Shown: one piece after another, positions 18,620 through 26,539 of the stretch | Position numbering within the stretch: the first letter of the stretch is position 1 | Layout: the number at the start of each line of letters is the position of its first letter | Origin: Vibrio neonatus | GTDB taxonomy: Bacteria; Pseudomonadota; Gammaproteobacteria; Enterobacterales; Vibrionaceae | DNA length: 64,000 nucleotides | NCBI RefSeq assembly: GCF_024346975.1 | Contig: NZ_AP024885.1 | Span: 2,232,001 to 2,296,000 of the forward strand | Direction of reading: 5' to 3' | Translations under genes and position numbers: made by a program | Notes under the pieces: generated by a model | Told to the model about the DNA's origin: nothing | Databases searched by the model: none | What the model saw: the letters and a program-made list of their open reading frames with translations, nothing else

Positions 18620-18696
18620 TGGCGCGTCCTGGAGGATTCGAACCTCCGACCGCCTGGTTCGTAGCCAGGTACTCTATCCAGCTGAGCTAAGGACGC
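18620..18696 (-). tRNA. tRNA-Arg(ACG), copy 1
   Basis: 77 nt including the encoded CCA. Anticodon stem-loop CCTGG-CTACGAA-CCAGG gives anticodon ACG (A34 would be deaminated to inosine by TadA). Acceptor stem GCGTCCT/AGGACGC and T-loop GGTTCGAATCC are intact. Distal member of a tandem array with a 140-bp period. Confidence 0.97.
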
Positions 18697-18759
18697 GCAA
18701 TGCTTCTTTACAGAAGACTTTATAGAATTGCTGATATAGATATCAACATTTCGTTGTAG

Positions 18760-18836
18760 TGGCGCGTCCTGGAGGATTCGAACCTCCGACCGCCTGGTTC
18801 GTAGCCAGGTACTCTATCCAGCTGAGCTAAGGACGC
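18760..18836 (-). tRNA. tRNA-Arg(ACG), copy 2
   Basis: Sequence identical to copy 1 across 77 nt, CCA encoded, anticodon ACG. Separated from its neighbours by the repeated 63-nt spacer. Confidence 0.97.
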
Positions 18837-18899
18837 GCAATGCTTCTTTGCAGAAGACTTTATAGAATTGCTGATATAGATATCAACATTTCGTTGTAG

Positions 18900-18976
18900 T
18901 GGCGCGTCCTGGAGGATTCGAACCTCCGACCGCCTGGTTCGTAGCCAGGTACTCTATCCAGCTGAGCTAAGGACGC
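18900..18976 (-). tRNA. tRNA-Arg(ACG), copy 3
   Basis: Identical 77-nt tRNA, CCA encoded, anticodon ACG. Spacer differs from copies 1-2 by single bases. Confidence 0.97.
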
Positions 18977-19039
18977 GCAATGCTTCTTTGTAGAAGACTT
19001 TATAGAATTGCTGATATCGCTATCAACACTTCGTTGTAG

Positions 19040-19116
19040 TGGCGCGTCCTGGAGGATTCGAACCTCCGACCGCCTGGTTCGTAGCCAGGTACTCTATCCA
19101 GCTGAGCTAAGGACGC
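19040..19116 (-). tRNA. tRNA-Arg(ACG), copy 4
   Basis: Identical 77-nt tRNA, CCA encoded, anticodon ACG. The spacer on its upstream side (19117-19182) is the most diverged of the array. Confidence 0.97.
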
Positions 19117-19182
19117 GCAATGCTTCTTTGCAGAAGACTTTATAGAACCGTTAATATTTCTATCAACCATTCGTTGTAATAG

Positions 19183-19259
19183 TGGCGCGTCCTGGAGGAT
19201 TCGAACCTCCGACCGCCTGGTTCGTAGCCAGGTACTCTATCCAGCTGAGCTAAGGACGC
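19183..19259 (-). tRNA. tRNA-Arg(ACG), copy 5
   Basis: Identical 77-nt tRNA, CCA encoded. First of the five-gene block; its upstream leader (19260-19357) lies just after a terminator and should hold the block's own promoter, for which TGTGATAGACT (around 19337) is a possible extended -10. Confidence 0.96.
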
Positions 19260-19357
19260 ACAATATTTTGTACAATGCTTGTTGTACAATTTTCTTTTTC
19301 AAGAATGTTCTCTTTCAAGAAGGGTGCGAAGTCTATCACACTTTCCAAAATGAGAAA

Positions 19358-19383
19358 CAAAAAAATTGACCAAACGGTCAATA
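19358..19383 (-). terminator. Terminator after tRNA-Ser, inside the tRNA cluster
   Basis: On the - strand TTGACC-GTTT-GGTCAA is a perfect 6-bp hairpin followed by seven T, directly 3' of the tRNA-Ser at 19386. It splits the cluster into two transcription units: Ser-Arg-Ser and Arg x5. Confidence 0.8.
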
Positions 19384-19385
19384 AA

Positions 19386-19478
19386 TGGCGGTGAGGGAGG
19401 GATTCGAACCCTCGATACGGCTACAAACCGTATACTCCCTTAGCAGGGGAGCGCCTTCGGCCACTCGGCCACCTCACC
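19386..19478 (-). tRNA. tRNA-Ser(GCT), copy 1
   Basis: 93-nt class II tRNA with a long variable arm and encoded CCA. Anticodon stem-loop CTCCC-CTGCTAA-GGGAG gives anticodon GCT, reading AGC/AGU. Last gene of the Ser-Arg-Ser unit. Confidence 0.97.
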
Positions 19479-19507
19479 GCATTATATTTTATATCGAATA
19501 AACGATA

Positions 19508-19584
19508 TGGCGCGTCCTGGAGGATTCGAACCTCCGACCGCCTGGTTCGTAGCCAGGTACTCTATCCAGCTGAGCTAAGGACGC
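19508..19584 (-). tRNA. tRNA-Arg(ACG), copy 6
   Basis: Same 77-nt sequence as the five tandem copies, but placed between the two tRNA-Ser genes with different spacers. Confidence 0.97.
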
Positions 19585-19616
19585 GCATTGTTCTCGATTA
19601 AGAGAGTTCGCAAGAA

Positions 19617-19709
19617 TGGCGGTGAGGGAGGGATTCGAACCCTCGATACGGCTACAAACCGTATACTCCCTTAGCAGGGGAGCGCCTTCGGCCACTCGGC
19701 CACCTCACC
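19617..19709 (-). tRNA. tRNA-Ser(GCT), copy 2
   Basis: Identical to the tRNA-Ser at 19386 over 93 nt, anticodon GCT, CCA encoded. First gene of the cluster, directly downstream of a strong promoter. Confidence 0.97.
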
Positions 19710-19724
19710 GTCTTGCGGAGGCAC

Positions 19725-19752
19725 ATATTACGATTTACCAAAAATATGTCAA
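19725..19752 (-). promoter_or_regulatory. Promoter of the tRNA-Ser/Arg cluster
   Basis: On the - strand, -35 TTGACA (19752-19747), 16-bp spacer, -10 TAATAT (19730-19725), then a G/C-rich stretch GTGCCTCCGC before the tRNA. A GC-rich discriminator is typical of stringently controlled stable-RNA promoters; that it responds to ppGpp is inference. Confidence 0.8.
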
Positions 19753-19891
19753 ACATTTTATTAGTAAAATGACAGAAAAATCAGTCAACAGAACAACTTT
19801 CAACCAAACCGTTCAAAATTGTCAGTTATATGTGTTTATTATCCCCTCAAAACAGAAAGACTAACCCTTAGGTTAGCCTTTATAGAAAAAC

Positions 19892-20089
19892 TTAGTAGTT
19901 GCCTGTCGCAACGTTTCCATTTCCTTTTTCTGCCTGGATACGCATATAGATTTCTTCACGATGCACAGAAACTTCTTTTGGTGCATTTACACCGATACGT
20001 ACTTGGTTACCTTTAACACCTAATACGGTCACAGTAACCTCATCCCCTATCATTAGGGTTTCGCCAACGCGGCGAGTCAAAATTAGCAT
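19892..20089 (-). CDS. csrA: Carbon storage regulator CsrA
   Basis: Dimeric RNA-binding protein that represses or activates translation by binding GGA motifs in mRNA leaders; in vibrios it controls metabolism and virulence under the VarS/VarA-Csr sRNA cascade. 65 residues beginning [18 protein letters not shown], with [16 protein letters not shown] containing the RNA-contacting VHREEIY. The open frame reaches 20110, but the ATG at 20089 preceded by AAGGAGCT is the start. Between lysC and the tRNA cluster, the standard Vibrio location. Confidence 0.98.
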   Translation of the reverse strand: MLILTRRVGETLMIGDEVTVTVLGVKGNQVRIGVNAPKEVSVHREEIYMRIQAEKGNGNVATGNY

Positions 20090-20166
20090 TTGATAGCTCC
20101 TTGCTGTCACTCAAATTCATTTGAGATCCATTATTCAACAAAAATAACAACTTGGTAAAGAACTTA

Positions 20167-21339
20167 TTACAATATAAGCTCTTTTTTGTCTTTAGCAACA
20201 TAATGAGACAGCTCAATATAATGAGCATGTATAAAATTAGCGGCTCGATCCAGATGTTCTGGTAATAGTAGCAATTTCACTACCCTATCACACCTAAAAC
20301 TATCAAGAACTTTGATATCATTCTCTAATAGTTGCGTTTGTACATTCTGATACAGCTTATCAAGCTCTGAACCTACCACGGTCAGCGTGCTAACTGGGGC
20401 AACGTCAATTATATCTTCTTGTAGCATCTGCAGTAATTTAGACACATCATTGCTGTCTACAGCGACTATAGAGCCCACATGCCAATGTAATGTAATTCCC
20501 AATAGTTGGCACTGCGCAGCAATAGCATCTGCTTTCAAAGGTGCTAAATCCACCCGATAAACGTCTCGTTGCAACGCCAATCCGCACACAGCAGCACTGC
20601 TTGGCAAACGCGTCACCAACGTCCCCTGTAAAGGTGAGAACGACGATAGCACGCGAATATCTAAGTTATATCTATCCGCGAACTCTACACAAGGAAGGTG
20701 TAATACCTTAGCGCCATGTTTAGCCATAGCTTGCATGTCGCTAAAATCAATACTTTCGAGTTTAATAGCGGTATCGACCACTCTAGGGTCACAACTATAA
20801 ACACCGTCTACGTCAGTGAAAATTTGGCATTCATCCGCGCCAAGAAGACCTGCCAAAGTAACCGCACTGGTATCTGAGCCACCTCGTCCGAGAGTCGTCA
20901 CATCACCGTTTTGATTCATGCCTTGAAAGCCTGCCACTATGACAATCTGATCATCAGCAAGTAAGGCGTTGAACTTATCATTATCAATAGACTTAATCGT
21001 TGCTTGATTGTGTCTATCGTCGGTAATAATCCCCGCTTGCCAACCTGTCAATGATGTCGCTTTGTAGCCTAACTTATGCAAAGTCATCGCTAACAAGGCA
21101 ACTGTTACCTGCTCGCCTGCGGACAACAGTACATCAAGCTCTCTAGCATTAGGCACGCTATCCACTTCACTGGCTAAACTTTGCAAGCGATTCGTTTCAC
21201 CAGACATAGCCGATACCACCACCACAACTTGTTTACCTTGTTGTTTAGTTTTAATGACTTGCTCGGCAACGACTTGGATGCGCTCAACTGAACCAACAGA
21301 TGTTCCACCGAACTTCTGTACGATTAATCGGTTTTTCAC
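20167..21339 (-). CDS. lysC: Aspartate kinase, monofunctional
   Basis: Phosphorylates aspartate, the first step to lysine, threonine and methionine. 390 residues. The N-terminal kinase domain has VQKFGGTSVGSVERI, SAMSGETNRL, GRGGSDTSAVTLAGLLGA and TDVDGVYSCDPRVV; two C-terminal ACT domains (about 250-390) would mediate allosteric control. Located upstream of csrA and downstream of alaS as in other vibrios. There is no space for a lysine riboswitch in the 152-bp upstream gap. Which amino acid inhibits it cannot be told; lysC is used as the family symbol. Confidence 0.93.
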   Translation of the reverse strand: MKNRLIVQKFGGTSVGSVERIQVVAEQVIKTKQQGKQVVVVVSAMSGETNRLQSLASEVDSVPNARELDVLLSAGEQVTVALLAMTLHKLGYKATSLTGWQAGIITDDRHNQATIKSIDNDKFNALLADDQIVIVAGFQGMNQNGDVTTLGRGGSDTSAVTLAGLLGADECQIFTDVDGVYSCDPRVVDTAIKLESIDFSDMQAMAKHGAKVLHLPCVEFADRYNLDIRVLSSFSPLQGTLVTRLPSSAAVCGLALQRDVYRVDLAPLKADAIAAQCQLLGITLHWHVGSIVAVDSNDVSKLLQMLQEDIIDVAPVSTLTVVGSELDKLYQNVQTQLLENDIKVLDSFRCDRVVKLLLLPEHLDRAANFIHAHYIELSHYVAKDKKELIL

Positions 21340-21374
21340 TAACTTTCCACCTTCCTAAACAATATGTTGTTCGT

Positions 21375-21390
21375 TGTACATACGCGTACA
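21375..21390. promoter_or_regulatory. Palindrome upstream of lysC
   Basis: TGTACATACGCGTACA: inverted repeat TGTAC-N6-GTACA, 36 bp upstream of the lysC start. Operator-like, but no known regulator consensus fits exactly. Confidence 0.3.
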
Positions 21391-21454
21391 TTGGACAATT
21401 AAAAACAATAAAACCAAGCACTTTAGATTTAAAATGCCTGGTTTCGATTTGCGT

Positions 21455-21477
21455 TATTGAGCCTTAACGGCTCAATA
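21455..21477 (-). terminator. Hairpin after alaS
   Basis: TATTGAGCC-GTTAA-GGCTCAATA, a near-perfect palindrome 15 bp downstream of the alaS stop. There is no T-run, so it is a weak terminator or an mRNA-end stabiliser. Confidence 0.5.
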
Positions 21478-21491
21478 TTTACCTGCTGTAA

Positions 21492-24083
21492 TTAAAGACG
21501 CTCTTCAAGCCAGCTATGCACTGATTTTAACGCCTCTGGAAGTGCAGCAACATCGGTACCACCAGCTTGTGCCATATCAGGACGACCGCCGCCTTTACCG
21601 CCAACTTGTTGCGCGACCATATTCACCAACTCGCCCGCTTTCACTTTGCCAATCAGATCTTTGGTTACACCAGCAATCAAGCTAACTTTGTTATTATCGA
21701 TGTTCGCGATAAGGATAATACCTGTGCCAACACGATTCTTAGCGTCATCAACCATGTTACGTAGGTTCTTATTGTCTGCACCTTCGAGTGCGGCAATTAA
21801 TACCTTAGTACCCTTAATCTCTTGAACCTTACCCATAATGTTAGCGCTTTCAGCAACGGCTATTTTCTCTTTCAGCTGCTGAATTTCTTTATCAAGCTGT
21901 TTGGCTTTAGCTTGCATGTCTGACACTTTTTGAGCGTGGCTTAATTGCTCGGCTTCAATAGAATCCAGTGCAGCTTCACCCGTTACCGCTTCAATACGAC
22001 GAATACCGGCAGCAATACCACCTTCAGAAGTGATGCGGAACAAACCAATGTCACCCGTATGCGCTGCGTGAATACCACCACACAATTCAACAGAGAAGTC
22101 ACCCATTGAAAGTACGCGAACTTCATCATCGTACTTCTCGCCAAACAACGCCATCGCGCCTTTTTGTTTAGCCGATTCAATGTCTGTTACTTCTGTCACT
22201 ACATCGTTGTTTTTTCTGATTTGCTGGTTAACTAGACGCTCAACAGTGCGCAACTCATCCGCCGTCACAGCTTCAAGATGAGAGAAGTCAAAACGTAGAC
22301 CTTCAGGCTTAACTAATGAGCCTTTTTGCGCAACGTGCGTGCCTAATACTTGACGAAGTGCAGCATGCAATAAGTGCGTTGCAGAGTGGTTTAAAGAGGT
22401 CGCTAAACGACGCTCAGCATCCACAACAGTTTCAACACTGTCACCTGTGCTCAATACGCCTTCGGCTAACACGCCTTGGTGTGCAATGGCATTGCCTAGC
22501 TTTTGAGTATCTTCAACTTGGAAGCTACCTAGTTCAGTTTTCAATAAACCAGTATCACCACATTGACCGCCTGACTCTGCGTAGAACGGCGTTTCGCTCA
22601 AGATGATGATTGCTTTGTCGCCTGCTGAAAGTGACTCTGACGCTTCACCTTCAACAAAAATTTCTGTCACTGTGCTGTGACCTTGTGTGGCGGTGTAACC
22701 ACTAAAGTCAGAAGTCGCTTCTGTTTTAATCGTTGCGTTGTAGTCAGTACCAAAATGGCCTGCTTCACGAGCGCGCTGACGCTGCTCTTCCATCGCTTTT
22801 TCAAAACCTGCTTCATCGATATCGAAATCACGTTCACGTGCAACATCATTGGTTAAATCAGCTGGGAAGCCGTAAGTGTCGTACAGTTTAAATACTGTCT
22901 CACCATCTAGCGTAGATTTGTTTTCAGACTTAAGAGCGTCTAGAGCATCATTAAGAATGTTCATACCGCGCTCTAGAGTACGACCGAAGTTTTCTTCTTC
23001 AATGCGTAGAATTTTTTCAACAAGTGCTTGTTGTGCTTTAAGCTCAGTACCTGCTTCGCCCATTACCTCAGCCAGTACGCCGACTAATTTATGGAAGAAT
23101 ACATCTTTCGCACCAACTTTGTTACCGTGACGCACTGCGCGACGGATAATACGGCGTAGCACATAACCACGACCTTCATTTGAAGGCATAACACCGTCAA
23201 CGATAAGGTAAGAACATGAACGGATGTGGTCGGCAATTACGCGCAAAGATTGGTTAGACAGATCGTCACAACCCACAACTTCAGCAGAGGCTTTGATCAG
23301 CGTTTGGAAAACGTCGATTTCATAGTTTGAATGCACGCCCTGCATGATGGCAGAGATACGTTCAATGCCCATACCTGTATCTACAGATGGTTTTGGCAGT
23401 GGTTCCATAGTGCCGTCAGCGTGACGGTTGAACTGCATGAACACGTTGTTCCAGATCTCAATGAAACGGTCGCCATCTTCTTCAGGAGTGCCCGGACGGC
23501 CGCCCCAGATGTGTTCACCGTGATCGTAGAAAATTTCTGTACAAGGACCACAAGGACCAGTATCACCCATAGTCCAGAAGTTATCAGACTCATAGGCTTT
23601 ACCGCCTTTTTTATCACCAATGCGAACAATACGATCCGCTGGGATGCCCATCTCTTTGTTCCAGATATCAAAGGCTTCGTCATCGGTTTCATAAACCGTT
23701 ACTAGCAGTTTTTCTTGTGGAAGTTGTAGAACTTCAGTCAAAAACTCCCAAGCAAAACCGATAGCATCATGCTTGAAGTAATCACCAAAAGAGAAGTTAC
23801 CTAGCATTTCAAAAAAGGTATGGTGACGAGCAGTAAAACCAACGTTTTCTAAATCATTATGCTTACCACCAGCACGTACACAACGTTGCGCCGTAGTGGC
23901 ACGAGTATAATTACGTTTCTCGGCTCCTAAGAAACAATCTTTAAACTGGTTCATACCTGCGTTAGTAAACAGCAAAGTAGGATCGTTGTGAGGTACAAGA
24001 GAAGAACTCTCTACTATCTGGTGCCCTTTACTCTCAAAGAACTTTAAAAAGGCACTACGAATCTCGGCGGTACTCATGTACAT
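21492..24083 (-). CDS. alaS: Alanine-tRNA ligase
   Basis: Charges tRNA-Ala and edits misacylated Ser/Gly-tRNA-Ala. 863 residues (E. coli 876). The aminoacylation core opens with [18 protein letters not shown] and [15 protein letters not shown]; the editing domain has the zinc motif [11 protein letters not shown] and the later [11 protein letters not shown]; the C-terminal C-Ala domain ends [12 protein letters not shown]. The ATG at 24083 has AGGA eight bases upstream; a second ATG two codons later is also possible. Downstream of recX, upstream of lysC. Confidence 0.98.
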   Translation of the reverse strand: MYMSTAEIRSAFLKFFESKGHQIVESSSLVPHNDPTLLFTNAGMNQFKDCFLGAEKRNYTRATTAQRCVRAGGKHNDLENVGFTARHHTFFEMLGNFSFGDYFKHDAIGFAWEFLTEVLQLPQEKLLVTVYETDDEAFDIWNKEMGIPADRIVRIGDKKGGKAYESDNFWTMGDTGPCGPCTEIFYDHGEHIWGGRPGTPEEDGDRFIEIWNNVFMQFNRHADGTMEPLPKPSVDTGMGIERISAIMQGVHSNYEIDVFQTLIKASAEVVGCDDLSNQSLRVIADHIRSCSYLIVDGVMPSNEGRGYVLRRIIRRAVRHGNKVGAKDVFFHKLVGVLAEVMGEAGTELKAQQALVEKILRIEEENFGRTLERGMNILNDALDALKSENKSTLDGETVFKLYDTYGFPADLTNDVARERDFDIDEAGFEKAMEEQRQRAREAGHFGTDYNATIKTEATSDFSGYTATQGHSTVTEIFVEGEASESLSAGDKAIIILSETPFYAESGGQCGDTGLLKTELGSFQVEDTQKLGNAIAHQGVLAEGVLSTGDSVETVVDAERRLATSLNHSATHLLHAALRQVLGTHVAQKGSLVKPEGLRFDFSHLEAVTADELRTVERLVNQQIRKNNDVVTEVTDIESAKQKGAMALFGEKYDDEVRVLSMGDFSVELCGGIHAAHTGDIGLFRITSEGGIAAGIRRIEAVTGEAALDSIEAEQLSHAQKVSDMQAKAKQLDKEIQQLKEKIAVAESANIMGKVQEIKGTKVLIAALEGADNKNLRNMVDDAKNRVGTGIILIANIDNNKVSLIAGVTKDLIGKVKAGELVNMVAQQVGGKGGGRPDMAQAGGTDVAALPEALKSVHSWLEERL

Positions 24084-24246
24084 GTGGCTATTCCTGAAGT
24101 GTTCAAGTTAGATTTTTGCCACATTGTAAAACAAGCAAGAGAGAACGACTAGTTTTCTGTCTTAATTGACCACAAATGCCGATTATTTTGTAAAAAATCA
24201 CGCTTATTGCCTTAAATTTAGCGGGCAAAATAAGAGTTATTTTCAA

Positions 24247-24714
24247 TTAATTGCTAGAAAGTGATGCAGAAGAGAGTGCGTATTGGATCTGTTCAAGGCT
24301 AAACCCTAGAAATTGTAGCGAGCGTACCTGCCGAGCATATTCTTGACTATCCGCCGTTAAAGCATCATTCAAATGCTTCTCTACCGACAACTTAGCCAGT
24401 TCAAACCAATCTTGAGGCTCCTCTCGCAGCGCTTGGTTAATAACATCACTACCAACTCGCTTCGCTTGTAATTCTTGGCGAATACGATGCTCGCCATGGC
24501 CTTTACTTGCTTGTAGCTTTACTTGATCTTTTGCGTAGCGCAAATCATCCAAATAATGATGTTCATGACAAAAAACAATGGCTTCATCAATATCATTTAA
24601 ACCAAAGCCTTTGTTGAGCAACTTTTGTTGCAACTCATAACGTCCATGATCACGAAGACTCAAAAAGCGTAATGCTTCTTTTTTAGCAGAATTATTTAGG
24701 GATCGAGAATACAT
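24247..24714 (-). CDS. recX: Regulatory protein RecX
   Basis: Binds RecA filaments and limits their extension and activity. 155 residues with the RecX repeats (ALRFLSLRDHGRYELQQKLL..., YAKDQVKLQASKGHGEHRIRQEL, and a C-terminal ARQVRSLQFLGFSLEQI). The ATG at 24714 follows GAGG by five bases; an upstream GTG at 24720 overlaps that RBS. Directly downstream of recA, separated by a hairpin at 24774-24803, the conserved arrangement that gives a low RecX:RecA ratio. Confidence 0.95.
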   Translation of the reverse strand: MYSRSLNNSAKKEALRFLSLRDHGRYELQQKLLNKGFGLNDIDEAIVFCHEHHYLDDLRYAKDQVKLQASKGHGEHRIRQELQAKRVGSDVINQALREEPQDWFELAKLSVEKHLNDALTADSQEYARQVRSLQFLGFSLEQIQYALSSASLSSN

Positions 24715-24773
24715 ACACACCTCGGAAAATTCAGTGCGAAAGAGAAAATGGATAAATTGGAAATAAGGCGGTA

Positions 24774-24803
24774 ATTACTGAGCCTTAACAGTAAGGCTCA
24801 GTA
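24774..24803 (-). terminator. recA-recX intergenic hairpin
   Basis: Perfect 12-bp inverted repeat TTACTGAGCCTT / AAGGCTCAGTAA with a short loop, just after the recA stop. It lacks a long T-run, so it would act as a leaky terminator letting some transcripts continue into recX. Confidence 0.7.
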
Positions 24804-24828
24804 ATTAGGAGCATAATTGGGAAAGAGA

Positions 24829-25857
24829 TTATTCGGCTTCGGTCGCTTCAGTTTCTTCTTCAGCAGTAGCCACTGTTAGAAGCATTTCACGAAGTTTAGC
24901 ATCGATAGCCGTTGCTGCTTCTGGGTTTTCACGTAGGAATTTACCCGCGTTCGCTTTACCTTGACCAATCTTATCGCCATTGTAGCTATACCAAGCACCC
25001 GCTTTTTCGATTAGCTTATGCTTAACGCCTAAGTCGATCAGCTCACCTTCACGGTTAAAGCCTTGACCGTACATGATCTGGGTTTCAGCTTGCTTAAATG
25101 GTGCTGCAATTTTGTTTTTAACTACTTTAATGCGAGTTTCGTTACCCACAATCTCATCGCCATCTTTGATTGCGCCAGTACGACGAATATCTAGACGAAC
25201 AGAAGCGTAAAACTTAAGTGCGTTACCACCAGTAGTAGTTTCTGGATTACCAAACATTACACCAATTTTCATACGAATTTGGTTAATGAAGATACACATA
25301 CAGTTAGACTGTTTTAGGTTACCGGTTAGCTTACGCATTGCTTGAGAAAGCATACGTGCTTGCAGACCCATGTGGCTATCACCCATTTCGCCTTCAATTT
25401 CAGCTTTTGGTGTTAGTGCAGCAACAGAATCGACAACCAAGACGTCAATAGCACCAGAGCGTGCTAGAGCATCACAAATCTCAAGAGCTTGTTCACCAGT
25501 ATCTGGTTGCGAAACTAATAGAGAATCGATATTTACGCCCAATTTTTGTGCGTAGATAGGGTCAAGAGCGTGCTCGGCATCGATGAATGCACAAGTTTTG
25601 CCTTCACGTTGCGCCGCGGCAATAAGCTCAAGAGTTAGAGTTGTTTTACCTGAAGATTCTGGGCCGTAAACTTCTACGATACGTCCCATAGGTAGGCCAC
25701 CCGCACCCAGTGCGATATCTAATGCTAGTGAACCTGTAGAGATAGTTTCCACGTCCATGGTGCGGTTATCACCAAGGCGCATGATAGAGCCTTTACCGAA
25801 TTGCTTTTCAATTTGACCAAGTGCCGCTGCGAGCGCTTTTTGTTTATTATCGTCCAT
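24829..25857 (-). CDS. recA: Recombinase RecA
   Basis: DNA-dependent ATPase for homologous recombination and coprotease for LexA cleavage. 342 residues. Starts [20 protein letters not shown]; Walker [10 protein letters not shown] at 65-73, Walker [16 protein letters not shown] region with [11 protein letters not shown]2 loop [16 protein letters not shown], and an acidic C-terminus. The open frame runs to 25899, but the ATG at 25857 has GGAG at the right distance. Controlled by an SOS box at 25906-25921. Confidence 0.99.
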   Translation of the reverse strand: MDDNKQKALAAALGQIEKQFGKGSIMRLGDNRTMDVETISTGSLALDIALGAGGLPMGRIVEVYGPESSGKTTLTLELIAAAQREGKTCAFIDAEHALDPIYAQKLGVNIDSLLVSQPDTGEQALEICDALARSGAIDVLVVDSVAALTPKAEIEGEMGDSHMGLQARMLSQAMRKLTGNLKQSNCMCIFINQIRMKIGVMFGNPETTTGGNALKFYASVRLDIRRTGAIKDGDEIVGNETRIKVVKNKIAAPFKQAETQIMYGQGFNREGELIDLGVKHKLIEKAGAWYSYNGDKIGQGKANAGKFLRENPEAATAIDAKLREMLLTVATAEEETEATEAE

Positions 25858-25900
25858 TTTATGCTCCATGGAATAGGGTCTTTCTGTCTGATGAATCAAT

Positions 25901-25928
25901 TATTACTGTTAATTCATACAGTGTCTAG
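25901..25928 (-). promoter_or_regulatory. recA promoter with overlapping LexA (SOS) box
   Basis: CTGTTAATTCATACAG (25906-25921) matches CTGT-N8-ACAG, the gammaproteobacterial LexA operator. On the - strand it lies exactly between a -35 TAGACA (25928-25923) and a -10 TAATAA-like box (about 25906-25901), so LexA binding would block RNA polymerase. Confidence 0.9.
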
Positions 25929-25962
25929 ATGAAAAAGCGTTTTTTTTAGCATTTAAGTGAAA

Positions 25963-26457
25963 TTAGTTGGTTTCTATATGTTTTTCAATAAGTTGAAGAG
26001 CATGACAAACAGACTGATTTCTTACTTGCGTGCGATCACCCGTAAATAAACAGCGTTGTGCCTGTATAAGCTTGCTTCCTACTGCCAAGCCAAAACACAC
26101 GGTGCCAACGGGCTTATCTTGTGTACCGCCACCGGGACCAGCAATGCCTGTGATAGAAACCGCAATTTGCGCTCTTGAATGTTGCACAGCGCCAAGTGCC
26201 ATTTCTGCGGCGACCTCAGTACTTACTGCTCCAAATTGCTCAAGGGAGCATTCTTTCACAGCTAACATCTCAACTTTGGCTTCATTACTGTAAGTCACAA
26301 AAGCTCGGTCGAACCATTGCGAACTGCCAGCTATCTCAGTAACGGCTTGCGCTACGCCGCCGCCAGTGCAAGATTCTGCTGTTGCCATCATATAACCTTG
26401 TTTTTTGAGTAATTCCCCTACTCTAAGGCTCAATTTATCCAATGTTGTGTCAGACAT
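25963..26457 (-). CDS. pncC: Nicotinamide-nucleotide amidohydrolase PncC (CinA C-terminal family)
   Basis: Deamidates NMN to nicotinate mononucleotide in NAD salvage, as shown for the E. coli homologue YgaD. 164 residues consisting only of the CinA C-terminal domain, with TAESCTGGGVAQAVTEIAGSS, a YSNEAK element, and VSITGIAGPGGGTQDKPVGTV. It lies between recA and the divergent mutS, the normal gammaproteobacterial position. The N-terminal COG1058 domain of long CinA proteins is absent, as expected for this subgroup. Confidence 0.93.
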   Translation of the reverse strand: MSDTTLDKLSLRVGELLKKQGYMMATAESCTGGGVAQAVTEIAGSSQWFDRAFVTYSNEAKVEMLAVKECSLEQFGAVSTEVAAEMALGAVQHSRAQIAVSITGIAGPGGGTQDKPVGTVCFGLAVGSKLIQAQRCLFTGDRTQVRNQSVCHALQLIEKHIETN

Positions 26458-26539
26458 TTGCTTAATTCACTTTACCACTCATTTAAGATTCATTTATCCT
26501 AAGCCCCTAGAGAATTAATGGAAAGCAACAGAAGCTATT

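Larger units (their letters stand above)
18620..19259 (-). repeat. Tandem array of tRNA-Arg units, 140-bp period
   Basis: Four successive units start at 18620, 18760, 18900 and 19040 (exactly 140 bp apart), with a fifth at 19183 (143 bp). Each unit is an identical 77-nt tRNA plus a nearly identical 63-nt spacer (GCAATGCTTCTTTGCAGAAG..., with GCTTCTTTGCAGAAG able to form a small hairpin). Such homogeneity shows recent tandem duplication or ongoing gene conversion. Confidence 0.95.

Noticed and set aside
18620..19259. Regular repeats resembling a CRISPR array
   Set aside because: Repeat units are complete tRNA-Arg genes with conserved, not unique, spacers; no cas genes.
21340..21491. Lysine riboswitch upstream of lysC
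   Set aside because: The gap is only 152 bp, part of it the alaS hairpin, and no conserved L-box elements are seen.
23331..23705. Open frame of 124 codons opposite alaS
   Set aside because: Antisense shadow in a strongly conserved gene; no RBS or recognisable protein.
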